In this document: piece after piece, positions 27,342-36,211 of the stretch
How positions within the stretch are numbered: position 1 is the stretch's first letter
How the letters are laid out: every line of letters begins with the position of its first letter
Assembly: GCF_020075705.1 (NCBI RefSeq)
Contig: NZ_JAIQUM010000017.1
Coordinates: 14,733 to 78,732, forward strand
Source of the DNA: Metabacillus rhizolycopersici
Lineage (GTDB): Bacteria > Bacillota > Bacilli > Bacillales > Bacillaceae
Direction of reading: 5' to 3'
Length of the DNA: 64,000 nt
Made by a program: the position numbers and the translations under genes
Notes under the pieces: model-generated
Databases searched by the model: none
What the model was told of the DNA's origin: nothing
The model's input: only the letters and a program-made list of their open reading frames with translations

Positions 27342-27769
27342 CATTTGCTTTTATCTGGAGATATTTCTTCAGAAGCTTCAGTCTGATAGTGGAAATTGTT
27401 CGTTTGTACATAAGATTCCTTTTCTCTTATCACATTTGACATCATGTATTTATGGAAAAACCAATTAATAATCGCTACCCCTATTGATAAAATAAAGGAT
27501 ACGAGAAACAAATTATTTTCATTATAAGTGATATTAGCTAGATAAAACCAAGTTAAAATCATTGCTGTTGCAAAATCGGATATAGTGGCAGTTAGGTTAT
27601 TTGTTCTCGGAAGGAGCAATAAATCACCAAGAATATAAGAGACAATCCAAATTAGGAGCGTTAGTGTAAGTACATTTCCGATAGAATAGTTAAAAAATAA
27701 TCCAAGAATAATATAACTGAGAACAAGTACAGCGATTAATTTAATTGCTAAAGCCTTAATATGTCGCAC
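27323..27769 (-). CDS. YndM family membrane protein (DUF2512)
   Basis: 148 residues with four hydrophobic segments and a hydrophilic C-terminal tail, the layout of the YndM/DUF2512 family of Bacillaceae. The start is GTG 27769: the minus-strand GGAAGAG is correctly spaced for it, while GTG 27778 would overlap the RBS. The function of the family is unknown. Monocistronic. Confidence 0.75.
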   Translation of the reverse strand: MRHIKALAIKLIAVLVLSYIILGLFFNYSIGNVLTLTLLIWIVSYILGDLLLLPRTNNLTATISDFATAMILTWFYLANITYNENNLFLVSFILSIGVAIINWFFHKYMMSNVIREKESYVQTNNFHYQTEASEEISPDKSKWKKDNS

Positions 27770-28085
27770 ACAAATCACTCTTCCTTTTTAACGGTTATGA
27801 TTTACTTAAAATCAGATGATTATGCATGGAAAATAAATCAATGGGTTTCTCTTTTGTAATGTAGATATCCGATTATTCATTAGAGAATATAGCGCTATTA
27901 ATAATTTGTGGTTGGGGATAAGTAATGTTAAATTTACACTAAGATCCTTGAAGTAATACGCGAAACATAAAAGAAAATGAAGCTGTCTATTGTCGGTTTT
28001 GGAGTAAAATGGTGGTAGTTTAGTAAACTAGTTTACAAATTAATTATTTTAATATAAGATGAAAAGGTAGATTTTTAGCTTAATC
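27770..28085. other. Upstream region of the riboswitch, with palindrome at 28023-28036
   Basis: About 316 bp of A-T rich DNA between the YndM-like gene and the c-di-AMP riboswitch. GTAAACTAGTTTAC (28023-28036) is a perfect 14-bp palindrome and a candidate operator for the promoter that drives the riboswitch transcript. No gene is visible. Confidence 0.45.
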
Positions 28086-28215
28086 TTTATAAAAGAGCGG
28101 GGAAACCATTTTTGCAGATGTTTCTGCTAGGGGTGAATTTTGAAAATAAAAGGGCATTTATGTTTCCATGACCTAACCCGACAGCTAACCTCGTAAGCGT
28201 CTTAGAGGGAACAAT
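28086..28215 (+). ncRNA. c-di-AMP riboswitch (ydaO/yuaA class)
   Basis: The conserved blocks of the ydaO class occur in order: GCGGGGAAACC, GGGGTGAATTT, AGGGCATTTATG, then CCCGACAGCTAACCTCGTAAGCGT and AGAGGGA. It lies 145 bp upstream of a glutamate/proton symporter gene and is followed by an intrinsic terminator (28238-28260). In this class ligand binding favours termination, so c-di-AMP should switch the transporter off. Confidence 0.9.
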
Positions 28216-28237
28216 ACGTGAATGTTCACGTTAAACG

Positions 28238-28260
28238 GACACCAAAGTGTCTTTTTTTTT
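28238..28260 (+). terminator. Riboswitch expression-platform terminator
   Basis: GACAC CAAA GTGTC followed by nine T's. Directly upstream is a second hairpin, ACGTGAA TG TTCACGT (28216-28231), which may take part in the switch. Confidence 0.85.
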
Positions 28261-28360
28261 GACAACAAATGAAAATAGATTTTCTTTGTTCGTCCTAGTT
28301 ATCTTGTTTCCCTACCCAAGAATACTTGTTTTTTATCAATGATAGAAGGGAAGGAAGTAA

Positions 28361-29620
28361 ATGAAGAAGATTAAATTAAGTCTAGCCAGCCAAATTTTTA
28401 TTGGTTTAATTTTAGGAATAATTGTCGGAGCTATTTTCTATGGTAGTGTGACTGCACAAAGTTATTTGCAGCCGCTAGGAGATATTTTCCTCCGTTTAAT
28501 TAAAATGATCGTCGTACCGATCGTCTTTTCAAGTATTGTCGTAGCTATTGCAGGTGTTGGAGATTTAAAATCAGTTGGTAAACTAGGTGGTAAGTCATTA
28601 TTCTACTTTATCGTTGTCACGATGATTGCGATTGGAGTAGGGCTTGTATCTGCAAACATCTTTCAGCCTGGTGCAGGTTTAAATATGAACGAACTAGAAA
28701 AAAGTGATATTTCGAACTATGTGAAGACAACAGAATCGGAAGAAGGCAAGTCTTTCATTGAGACAATCGTGCATATTGTTCCTTCAAATCCGTTTCAAGC
28801 GATGGTTGAGGGTGATATGCTCGCAATCATTTTCTTCTCAGTGATGTTTGGGATTGGAATTGCAGCGATTGGTGAAAAAGGGAAGCCAGTCCTTCAATTC
28901 TTCCAAGGTGCTGCAAATGCAATGTTCTATGTAACGAATGTCATTATGAAATTCGCTCCTATTGGTGTATTTGCCTTAATCGGGGTAACAATTTCTAAAT
29001 TCGGTTTAGCATCACTTATTCCATTAGGGAAGTTAGTCATTACTGTTTATGGGACAATGATTTTCTTTGTGATTGTGATTTTGGGACTTATTGCAAAATT
29101 CGTAGGCTACAGTATATTTAAGTTAATTAAGAACTTGAAGGAAGAGTTAATTCTCGCGTTCTCTACAGCGAGTTCTGAAACAGTTCTTCCGAGAATTATG
29201 GATAAAATGGAGACAGCGGGATGTCCGAAGCACGTAGCGACTTTTGTTATTCCTACAGGTTATTCATTCAATCTTGATGGTTCTACATTATACCAAGCAT
29301 TGGCGGCATTATTCATTGCACAAATGTACGGGATTGAAATATCTGTTATGGAGCAAATTACGTTAATGTTGGTCCTAATGGTTACATCTAAAGGTATTGC
29401 AGGTGTCCCAGGTGTATCATTCGTTGTCCTATTAGCAACATTGGGCACAGTCGGTATACCGTTGGAAGGTTTAGCGTTTATCGCTGGGATTGACCGTATT
29501 CTTGACATGGGTCGTACAGCAGTTAATGTTGTTGGTAATGCCCTTGCTGCAATCGTTATTTCGAAATGGGAGGGGAATTTTAATCCTCCGGTAGAAGATC
29601 AAGTACAAAAAGCATCATAA
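28361..29620 (+). CDS. Glutamate/aspartate:proton symporter (GltP/GltT family)
   Basis: 419-residue DAACS transporter. Core motifs: the serine-rich loop AFSTASSETVLPR (near 269-281), the following GYSFNLDGSTLYQ, and DMGRTAVNVVGN near residues 383-394 with the substrate-binding Asp/Arg/Asn. The length fits GltP/GltT. ATG 28361 follows GAAGGGAAGGAAG. The leader carries a c-di-AMP riboswitch, so expression should fall when c-di-AMP is high. This links glutamate or aspartate import to the potassium/osmotic signalling network. Monocistronic, ending at a strong terminator. Confidence 0.88.
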   Translation: MKKIKLSLASQIFIGLILGIIVGAIFYGSVTAQSYLQPLGDIFLRLIKMIVVPIVFSSIVVAIAGVGDLKSVGKLGGKSLFYFIVVTMIAIGVGLVSANIFQPGAGLNMNELEKSDISNYVKTTESEEGKSFIETIVHIVPSNPFQAMVEGDMLAIIFFSVMFGIGIAAIGEKGKPVLQFFQGAANAMFYVTNVIMKFAPIGVFALIGVTISKFGLASLIPLGKLVITVYGTMIFFVIVILGLIAKFVGYSIFKLIKNLKEELILAFSTASSETVLPRIMDKMETAGCPKHVATFVIPTGYSFNLDGSTLYQALAALFIAQMYGIEISVMEQITLMLVLMVTSKGIAGVPGVSFVVLLATLGTVGIPLEGLAFIAGIDRILDMGRTAVNVVGNALAAIVISKWEGNFNPPVEDQVQKAS

Positions 29621-29623
29621 AAG

Positions 29624-29663
29624 GAAAAATCCAGAACATGTAGCTGTTCTGGATTTTTCTTAT
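29624..29663 (+). terminator. Terminator after glutamate symporter
   Basis: GAAAAATCCAGAACA, TGTAGC loop, TGTTCTGGATTTTTC: perfect 15-bp stem. Confidence 0.92.
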
Positions 29664-29913
29664 TTCAACGTTTCGGTTCAATCTTATGAAATTGATAGGG
29701 AATGTAGTAAAATAGATAATAATGTGGTGAAATTTATGTATTTGATGATTCAAGAAATAGCTTTGTATGAATCAATCATACATCATCTTACATTAACACA
29801 TGTTTTTGAACAAAATACGAACTGTTCATGACTCACTTGTGGTTGGGGTGAGACATCCGAAAATAGTATGTTTGCGTAGTAATGATAAAGATGAAATACA
29901 AGGGGGAGCTAGT

Positions 29914-30537
29914 TTGAGTAGTCATAAAAAATTAGGCTTGGTTCTGGACGTAGAGACGACTGGGTTAAGCCCATATGCTGATGAAATCATTGAGTTAGCG
30001 ATGAAGTTATTTTCATTTAACGAGGTTTCTGGTGAAGTATTGGAAGTGATTGACGAGGTCACGTTCCTTCGCGAGCCGATGTCTGTGAGTGCAAGACAGA
30101 ACTACGAACATGCATATGAAATACATGGAATTTCGTTCGAAATGGTAGCGGGGAAAAGTTTCGATGATGAAAAAATTGCGCAGTTCTTCAATCGTACAGA
30201 TGCTATTTTTGCCCATAATGCATCGTTTGACCGTAGTTTTTTAGTTCAAATGTACCCGGATGTCAATCAGCTGAAATGGTATTGCACGATGAGGGGTGTT
30301 GCATGGAAGGATTATGGCATGTATAACAGTAAGTTGTTGACATTGTTGAAGTACTACGGGATAACAGATTATCAATCACATAGGGCAATGGACGATATTA
30401 CTAATTTGCTAAAGCTTATCAAAAAGGGAAATCCGTATGGTGACTTATTTTTACAGGAAATACTTACACGCGGACCGATGAGAAAATATAAGCCTGCTGC
30501 TCGACAAGTACAACGAAAGTCGGTTTATAAGTTTTAA
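29914..30537 (+). CDS. DEDDh 3'-5' exonuclease (DnaQ/epsilon-like)
   Basis: About 207 residues. Exo I LDVETTGLSP (DxE), Exo II FAHNASFDRSF and Exo III SHRAMDDITN (H-x4-D) define a DEDDh exonuclease related to the Pol III epsilon domain. TTG 29914 follows AAGGGGGAG at ideal spacing; the frame extends to 29800 but its extra 38 residues look non-coding. No polymerase domain is attached, so it is a stand-alone trimming or repair nuclease. The C-terminus is basic (RKYKPAARQVQRK), which may bind nucleic acid. Confidence 0.85.
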   Translation: MSSHKKLGLVLDVETTGLSPYADEIIELAMKLFSFNEVSGEVLEVIDEVTFLREPMSVSARQNYEHAYEIHGISFEMVAGKSFDDEKIAQFFNRTDAIFAHNASFDRSFLVQMYPDVNQLKWYCTMRGVAWKDYGMYNSKLLTLLKYYGITDYQSHRAMDDITNLLKLIKKGNPYGDLFLQEILTRGPMRKYKPAARQVQRKSVYKF

Positions 30538-30634
30538 GTTAAGCTGGTATTAGTTAGATATAATACCAAAGAATATGTTAGATACATGGGGATGAAAAAA
30601 CATAAGATCTGCATGCAAGATTGGAGATAGACAA

Positions 30635-31675
30635 GTGAATGACATCATAAATTTTATGAAAAGCAAAGGTTTTACAAGATTTCTAACGTTAGCAATCTTG
30701 ATTGCCATTCTTTACAGTATGGGGAGTATGGTGAATCTAGTCCTTTTTACGTTTATCTTTACGTTTCTAATGGGGCGACTTCAGAATCGATTGTCAGCCT
30801 ATGCCAATAAATATGTGAGAATTAACCCGAAGCTAATTCTAGCGTTATTATACACACTACTTGTCATTGCACTTGCGTATGTGTTGTATAAATACCTCCC
30901 AGTGATCACTTTGCAGATTACCGAATTAGTAAGGCAAATCTTCCACTTTTATAAACATCCACCAGACATCCAAGCGATTCATTATATTAAAGATCTAATC
31001 AATAATCCTGAAACAAGCTTCAATATACCGAAACAATTCAATACTGTGTATATTTACATATCTGGAATCGGTTCTATCGCAGTTCAGGCACTTATTTCAA
31101 TTATTTTAAGTCTGTTTATTCTGCTTGAAAAGGATAAAATTTTACGTTTTACTGCTAAATTTAAATATGGGAAGTTTGGTCAGTTTTTTCTTAACATCGA
31201 ACATTTTGGGAGGAAATTTACAAATTCATTTGGAAAAGTAATTGAAGTTCAATTTATGATTGCTGGGACAAATGCCCTACTCTCGACTTTATTTTTGTGG
31301 ATCCTTGGATTTCCACAGCTAATTGGGTTAGCAATCATGATCTTTTTCCTCGGCTTAATTCCAGTAGCTGGTATGATTATTTCATTAATACCACTCTGTA
31401 TGATTGCCTATAGTGTCGGCGGCATCACAAAAGTTATCTGGGTTTTGGTTATGATTGCAGTCATTCATGCAATTGAGGCCTATTTTCTCAATCCTAAATT
31501 CATGTCGGTCAAAACAAACCTTCCTACATTTTTTACCTTGGCAGTCCTGTTACTATCCGAGCATTTTCTTGGAATTTGGGGATTGATTATCGGTATACCA
31601 ATATTTATCTTTATCATCGATATGCTAGAAATTCCTGAGGATGATGTACTTCCGAATAATTTTGAAGAAAAATAA
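30635..31675 (+). CDS. AI-2E family transporter (PerM-like)
   Basis: 346-residue membrane protein with about eight hydrophobic segments: two N-terminal pairs, a soluble loop (residues 95-145), and a C-terminal bundle containing GLIPVAGMIISLIP and the conserved EAYFLNPKFM segment. These are hallmarks of the AI-2E/PerM family, whose members export autoinducer-2 or act as Na+/H+ antiporters. Starts with GTG 30635. Monocistronic; ends at a strong terminator. The substrate cannot be predicted. Confidence 0.82.
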   Translation: MNDIINFMKSKGFTRFLTLAILIAILYSMGSMVNLVLFTFIFTFLMGRLQNRLSAYANKYVRINPKLILALLYTLLVIALAYVLYKYLPVITLQITELVRQIFHFYKHPPDIQAIHYIKDLINNPETSFNIPKQFNTVYIYISGIGSIAVQALISIILSLFILLEKDKILRFTAKFKYGKFGQFFLNIEHFGRKFTNSFGKVIEVQFMIAGTNALLSTLFLWILGFPQLIGLAIMIFFLGLIPVAGMIISLIPLCMIAYSVGGITKVIWVLVMIAVIHAIEAYFLNPKFMSVKTNLPTFFTLAVLLLSEHFLGIWGLIIGIPIFIFIIDMLEIPEDDVLPNNFEEK

Positions 31676-31688
31676 AATAGTAGCATGG

Positions 31689-31726
31689 AAAAAAGGTAGT
31701 GATTTTTAAAATCACTACCTTTTTTG
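31689..31726 (+). terminator. Terminator after AI-2E family gene
   Basis: AAAAAAGGTAGTGATTTT ... AAATCACTACCTTTTTT stem-loop. Confidence 0.9.
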
Positions 31727-32059
31727 TGCTTTAGCAAAAGTATCCACAAGAGCACTCACTACTTGTTCCCTATTTCTATATGTGTCTTAAATGAAAAGAC
31801 AAAACAGTCGATAAAAGATCTAAAAGCACAGGACTGTACAATGTTACCAAAAATTGTAAAACAATAACTAGTAACCGAATGGAAGAAAACGGGAATGCAT
31901 TTTACGAACTACATGAGAAATGGATGGAAATCAGTGATATTTGATGATACGATTCAAAAGTGGAGTGAGTATTTGTTTTAGGTGATGTATACTACCCTTA
32001 TTTGCGGAAACAAAGCTATTGCTTTGGATATTGAACCAAAATAGAAAAGGAGACATCAA
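31727..32059. other. 333-bp stretch with a short coding-like remnant
   Basis: No start-to-stop gene is supported. A stop-free frame near 31870-31980 reads like protein (it includes MHFTNYMRNGWKSVIFDD) but has no start or RBS, so it may be a decayed fragment of unknown origin. The right end holds the RBS AAAAGGAGAC of the next gene. Confidence 0.4.
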
Positions 32060-32464
32060 ATGTTAATGGATTGGAATAATTTAAATTACATAGCAATAAT
32101 CGTTGGCGGAGTTTTGTATATGTTATATGGAACGATCTATTATTCAGTGTTATTATCAGATAAAAAAGGGAGCAAAAATAAGGAATTTATCGAGAATCAA
32201 AGCGAGGGTTCAGCGAAATATGTTTTCTCAGTTATTATTGCATTTATAAATTCATTTTTGGTGGCTTTACTAGTTCAAGCAAGTGGCGCTGACAATTGGT
32301 TGGAAGGGGTAGGCGTAGGACTCATCATTGGTATACTCATTTCGATTGTTTATCTGAAAAATTCGTTATTTGGACTTATATCTAAAAAGGCATTTTTGAT
32401 TGCCATTGGAGACCATCTCATTATTTTTTCATTACTGGGCGGCCTGCATGGTCTATTCATTTAA
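32060..32464 (+). CDS. DUF1761-like small membrane protein
   Basis: 134 residues with four hydrophobic segments; it opens with LNYIAIIVGGVLYMLYGTIYYS and ends with GDHLIIFSLLGGLHGL. The size and topology match DUF1761 proteins, which have no known function. AAAAGGAGAC lies 6 bases before ATG 32060. Monocistronic, convergent with a methyltransferase gene. Confidence 0.72.
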   Translation: MLMDWNNLNYIAIIVGGVLYMLYGTIYYSVLLSDKKGSKNKEFIENQSEGSAKYVFSVIIAFINSFLVALLVQASGADNWLEGVGVGLIIGILISIVYLKNSLFGLISKKAFLIAIGDHLIIFSLLGGLHGLFI

Positions 32465-32540
32465 AAAATAAAGCTCAAGAGTAGACTTCGACTACTACCG
32501 TAAGTGGTATTTGGTACGATAAAACAGGACAAATGTCTAA

Positions 32541-32582
32541 TAAAAACAGGCGCTTTTCTCTAAAATGGAAAGCGCCTGTTTT
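32541..32582. terminator. Bidirectional terminator
   Basis: AAAACAGGCGCTTT ... AAAGCGCCTGTTTT stem between convergent genes. Confidence 0.88.
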
Positions 32583-33219
32583 AATGACGGACAGATTGTT
32601 GAGTAATAGAAGGTAGTTGGGTTCTTCTCTCTTCATTCACACATTTAATTACGAGAAAAAGTCCTTTAAAATGTTCTTCAATCGTGTGAATAATGAAACC
32701 GGCATTTTGAAGTAATTCAACCGTGTTTTGATTTAATCGGCACCCTTCAGATACTTTTGACCAAACGGGTGTAAGTGCATCTTGAAGTGGCCCAAATTTA
32801 GAATGGTTTAATCTTACATGTTCAAAAAGAAGCACTTTACCATCTGGTTTACAAACACGCTGCACTTCTTTTAATGCCCTTTCAGGATTAGGGATCGTAC
32901 AAAAAACAAGAGTTCCGACTACCGTATCAAATGTATGATCAGCAAAAGGTAGTTTTTCAGCCTTTACCAAATGAGTCTGAATCGGTATTTCACTTTTATC
33001 TAATCGTTTTAGAGATTTTTTTCTCATATAGTGATCTGGTTCAATCGCATCTACGTGTAATGCCAATTGATAAAAGGGAAAGTTTACTCCTGTTCCAGAA
33101 CCAATCTCTAAAACCCTGCCTTTTGCTTTACCAATAAGACTTTTTCTTATCTTTTTAAATTTAGTTTGTTCAATCGGTGCCAAGACCATATCATAAAGCC
33201 GTGCAAACCATTTTCCCAT
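32581..33219 (-). CDS. Class I SAM-dependent methyltransferase
   Basis: 212 residues. SAM-binding motif I VLEIGSGTGVNFPFY (residues 36-50), acidic loop AIEPDHYM, motif with KAEKLPFADHTFDTVVGTLVFCTI, and the later LLFEHVR. This is the UbiE/phospholipid-N-methyltransferase-like branch. RBS AGAGGTAAAG in front of ATG 33219. The acceptor is unknown (lipid or small molecule). No pathway partner nearby. Confidence 0.8.
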   Translation of the reverse strand: MGKWFARLYDMVLAPIEQTKFKKIRKSLIGKAKGRVLEIGSGTGVNFPFYQLALHVDAIEPDHYMRKKSLKRLDKSEIPIQTHLVKAEKLPFADHTFDTVVGTLVFCTIPNPERALKEVQRVCKPDGKVLLFEHVRLNHSKFGPLQDALTPVWSKVSEGCRLNQNTVELLQNAGFIIHTIEEHFKGLFLVIKCVNEERRTQLPSITQQSVRH

Positions 33220-33350
33220 TTTGCTTTACCTCTAATTACATCTATGATGTGCTCTTCTTAAAGTTAAGATTGTCCAAATCAAAATGATATAGGAGACATC
33301 ATAGGTGCATTCTAATATTCTCAAAGATATTATAGGCTTCGTGTCGGTAA

Positions 33351-34349
33351 TTATTTTTCATCGACAACTTCTTTCAGTATTTCATAGGAGCGTTTTTGTT
33401 TATCTTGATCATAAATATAAGAAACGGCCATAATTTCATCGACATTATACTTCTCTTGAAAGTTTGTTAACTGTTGTCGGATCGACTTTTTACTTCCTAT
33501 GAAAGAAACTCGTCCCATCGATAACATTTCTTTTTCCATTGGATTCCAGTATTCATCCATATTGTCAACAGGAGGACTTAACGGCATAGTCGAACGTCGG
33601 ATAAAATTGAGGAAGAACCGGTACATTGAAGAGGATAATAATTTAGCTTCTTCATCTGTTTCTCCTGCAATGACATTCAAACATATCATCATATATGGTT
33701 TGTCTAGATATTCAGACGGTTCGAATCGCTGACGATAAATTGATATCGCTTCTTCCATTTGTTGTGGTGCAAAGTGGGCAGCAAATGCATAAGGTAAGCC
33801 TAATTTTGCAGCTAAATAAGCTGAATCAGTTGAAGAACCAAGTATATAAATTGGCGTATTTGTTCCAACACCAGGAAAAGCTTTTACATGACTTTGCTTA
33901 TTTTCAGGTCCAAAATAAGTCAGTAATGATTTAACGTCTTCTGGGAAAGTATAAATAGAATCATTTGTTGAACGTCTTAGTGCATTTGCAGTCATCATAT
34001 CTGTACCAGGTGCTCTACCAAGACCTAAATCAACACGATTTGGATAAATCGTCGCCATCGTACCAAATTGTTCGGCTACTACTAATGGGGAATGGTTCGG
34101 CAACATCGTACCGCCAGACCCAACGCGAATATTTTCAGTCTGTTCTAACGTATGTTTAATTAAAATGGACGTTGCCGAACTTACGAGGGTTGATGAATTA
34201 TGATGTTCAGCAATCCAAAATCTTTTATACCCCAACTTATCAGTCGCTTGCGCAAGATCGATCATTGAATCAATTGCTTGTTTAGGGCTTTGTTCTTCAC
34301 GTATAGGCGCTAGGTTTAAAACAGAAACAGGGATATTTATATTTACCAT
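33351..34349 (-). CDS. LLM-class flavin-dependent oxidoreductase (luciferase-like)
   Basis: 332 residues, TIM-barrel monooxygenase group that uses FMNH2. Typical blocks: SVLNLAPI at the N-terminus, [10 protein letters not shown] (residues 42-51), [30 protein letters not shown] and [23 protein letters not shown]. Belongs to the YwcH/YceB/YtmO-like Bacillus subset. The RBS is AGAAAGGACG. Function unknown; often linked to sulfur or xenobiotic oxidation. It is the last core-like gene before the repeat-rich boundary of the accessory region. Confidence 0.85.
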   Translation of the reverse strand: MVNINIPVSVLNLAPIREEQSPKQAIDSMIDLAQATDKLGYKRFWIAEHHNSSTLVSSATSILIKHTLEQTENIRVGSGGTMLPNHSPLVVAEQFGTMATIYPNRVDLGLGRAPGTDMMTANALRRSTNDSIYTFPEDVKSLLTYFGPENKQSHVKAFPGVGTNTPIYILGSSTDSAYLAAKLGLPYAFAAHFAPQQMEEAISIYRQRFEPSEYLDKPYMMICLNVIAGETDEEAKLLSSSMYRFFLNFIRRSTMPLSPPVDNMDEYWNPMEKEMLSMGRVSFIGSKKSIRQQLTNFQEKYNVDEIMAVSYIYDQDKQKRSYEILKEVVDEK

Positions 34350-34502
34350 TACTATTCGTCCTTTCTTTATATCGTCTTACTTAAATAATACCAAGACAAA
34401 TCTAAATTCCAAACTTAAATGCTTATGGTTGATTTGTTAATTTTAGTTATGGAAAAAGTTTTTTCTCCATTTATTTCAAGACTTCGAGAAGATGATAAAG
34501 GA

Positions 34503-34600
34503 TAAGTGGAGGATAAACTGTCCATGAAAGCTAAGGTAAGTCTTGCTAACTATCAGTGGGGGAGAAGGAAAATCCCCACTGATGGAAGTTTCGTTTTATC
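34503..34600. repeat. Dispersed hairpin repeat, copy A1 (degraded)
   Basis: The right part contains CAGTGGGGA ... TCCCCACTG followed by GATGGAAGTTTCGTTTTAT, the same module as at 63952-64000. The left part (GTGGAGGATAAACTGTCC ... GTCTTGCTA) is a degraded version of the module at 63910-63950. Confidence 0.75.
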
Positions 34601-34762
34601 TATGTAAGTGGGTTCAAATATAGTATAGGAATAGAATGAAGAGAGCCATCATATGATGGGCTCTCTTCAATTTAGTGTTTTGATTGATTGTTATAATAAT
34701 AGTAATTTTCATTTGCAAATTGTAACGCGTTAATTTCAGTAATACGTTCTTTATAAGGTGAT

Positions 34763-34876
34763 TTTTTATCCCATTCTTAAGGGGAAGTAATACTCCTACC
34801 TCATGATTCAAGAGAAGCAAAGAAGATAGGTAAGAGATAACTGCCCGTAAGATCCGATAAGTCTCACTTTATCAGA
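34763..34876. repeat. Dispersed repeat, copy A2
   Basis: Aligns along its length with 63840-63951: TTTTATCCC, AGTAATACTCCTACCTC, GATAACTGCCCGTAAG and CCGATAAGTCTCACTTTAT are shared with few differences. Confidence 0.75.
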
Positions 34877-34951
34877 TTCGAAATGATGTACTACCCCATT
34901 TAACGGATTATGGAAAAATTAATGTTGCAAGGCAGACCTTTCAATCATTAA

Positions 34952-35314
34952 TCATTGCCCTAACAACCATTTTATACGATCAGATGAACCCAAATAATGT
35001 AGTACTGTAAAAAACAAGAATATAAAGCTATATACCCTAAAATCGCTATAGAAAAACGCTATAAACCCTGCACTAAAAATGATGAATTCAATCATCAATC
35101 TAGTAAATCCACTTATCACTACAACTGCCTCTCCGCTTCTACTTGGATCGCCTGGTACAGCAAATACACCCCAAACAATCATGACTAAAGCAGGTAAAAT
35201 AAATACTAAAGCGTATCTTAAAAATCCATTGAAATGTGTCCAAGCAAACATTCCAATGGAAAATAGGGCAGCAATTTCGAGCAAAAATCGCAATAATAAA
35301 TTATATTGATTCAT
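34952..35314 (-). CDS. YrdB family membrane protein (DUF2568)
   Basis: 120 residues with four hydrophobic segments and the conserved block WGVFAVPGDPSRSGEA in the central loop, diagnostic of the YrdB/DUF2568 family. ATG 35314 is preferred because AAGGAGGTG lies just before it; the frame runs open further upstream without an RBS. The function is unknown. It is transcribed leftward and separate from the biosynthetic genes. Confidence 0.82.
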   Translation of the reverse strand: MNQYNLLLRFLLEIAALFSIGMFAWTHFNGFLRYALVFILPALVMIVWGVFAVPGDPSRSGEAVVVISGFTRLMIEFIIFSAGFIAFFYSDFRVYSFIFLFFTVLHYLGSSDRIKWLLGQ

Positions 35315-35573
35315 TCGATACACCTCCTTAAACTTATATTGTTTTGAATCTATTAATTCAAAACCTCTACGGTACATATATTACTGCCCTTTGACGTGAA
35401 GCAAACGTTGAATGATTTATGAAACGATAAACTGCATCCATAGCTAGATAACAGTCTCCCTTCATTGATGTTAATAGGGCAAACCAATCTTGATGATGGA
35501 AGATTAAATAAAAACATCTTGAAACAAGTAGGTAATTTATTTTGATGTGAAATTCTAGTCTATTGGTTATAAA

Positions 35574-36116
35574 TCAATGAATATTTTTTAATAAAAAATC
35601 CACATGCTCAAGAGCAGAGCTTTTTAATTCATCATAAGATAAAGGAATCCTCAAGTTAAAAGAAATAAAACCATGAATTGACAAAAACAAAGAATATATT
35701 TGACTAAGTGAAATGTGAAATTTACTAACTTCTTGGACAAACCTCTTATAGCTTTCATCTGAAGCTGGATGATTAAGAAAAGAGTTATCCTTATTCATAA
35801 ACATAATTTCATAGTGATAAGGATAAGTAAGTCCAAATTCAATAAAACCAAGCAAAATTTCCTTAAGACTATGCTCATTGCAAACAACTCGATCTAACGT
35901 TTGATTTAATAAATCAAAATCTTTGGTAAGTATTTCAGAAAATAAATCCGTTTTATTTTTGAAATGGTAGTAAATGGATCCGTGACTGTACCCAAGTTCT
36001 TTTGCAATATCTCGCATCGAGACCTGCTGGATTCCTTGTGAAGAGAACAAAATCCTAGCTACATTTAAAATTTTATCTTTGGAAAGTTCATGTTCGACTA
36101 CTCTTCTTGGTGACAT
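35574..36116 (-). CDS. TetR-family transcriptional regulator
   Basis: 180 residues from ATG 36116, which follows GAAGGGGG; an upstream in-frame GTG/ATG lacks an RBS. N-terminal TetR helix-turn-helix: MRDIAKELGYSHGSIYYHFKNKTDLF (near residues 35-60). The C-terminal ligand domain is diverged. It lies 95 bp downstream of the P450 gene on the same strand, so the two may be cotranscribed. It probably senses a hydrophobic ligand and may regulate the P450 or the adjacent biosynthetic locus. Confidence 0.85.
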   Translation of the reverse strand: MSPRRVVEHELSKDKILNVARILFSSQGIQQVSMRDIAKELGYSHGSIYYHFKNKTDLFSEILTKDFDLLNQTLDRVVCNEHSLKEILLGFIEFGLTYPYHYEIMFMNKDNSFLNHPASDESYKRFVQEVSKFHISLSQIYSLFLSIHGFISFNLRIPLSYDELKSSALEHVDFLLKNIH

Positions 36117-36211
36117 AATGAGCCCCCTTCTATAAACAATCAACGTTAGTAGATAATTTTAGACTATGCTTTTAAAAAACAAAAAACACTAAGAAAATAC
36201 CTAAGAATACT

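Larger units (their letters stand above)
34350..34951. other. 602-bp gene-less stretch with two degraded repeat copies
   Basis: Contains repeat copies at 34503-34600 and 34763-34876. A minus-strand frame here (34614-34820) is made of repeat sequence and is not a gene. It separates core genes on the left from the biosynthetic region on the right. Confidence 0.6.

Noticed and set aside
34614..34820. 68-residue minus-strand frame
   Set aside because: Lies over repeat sequence, has no RBS and low-complexity content.
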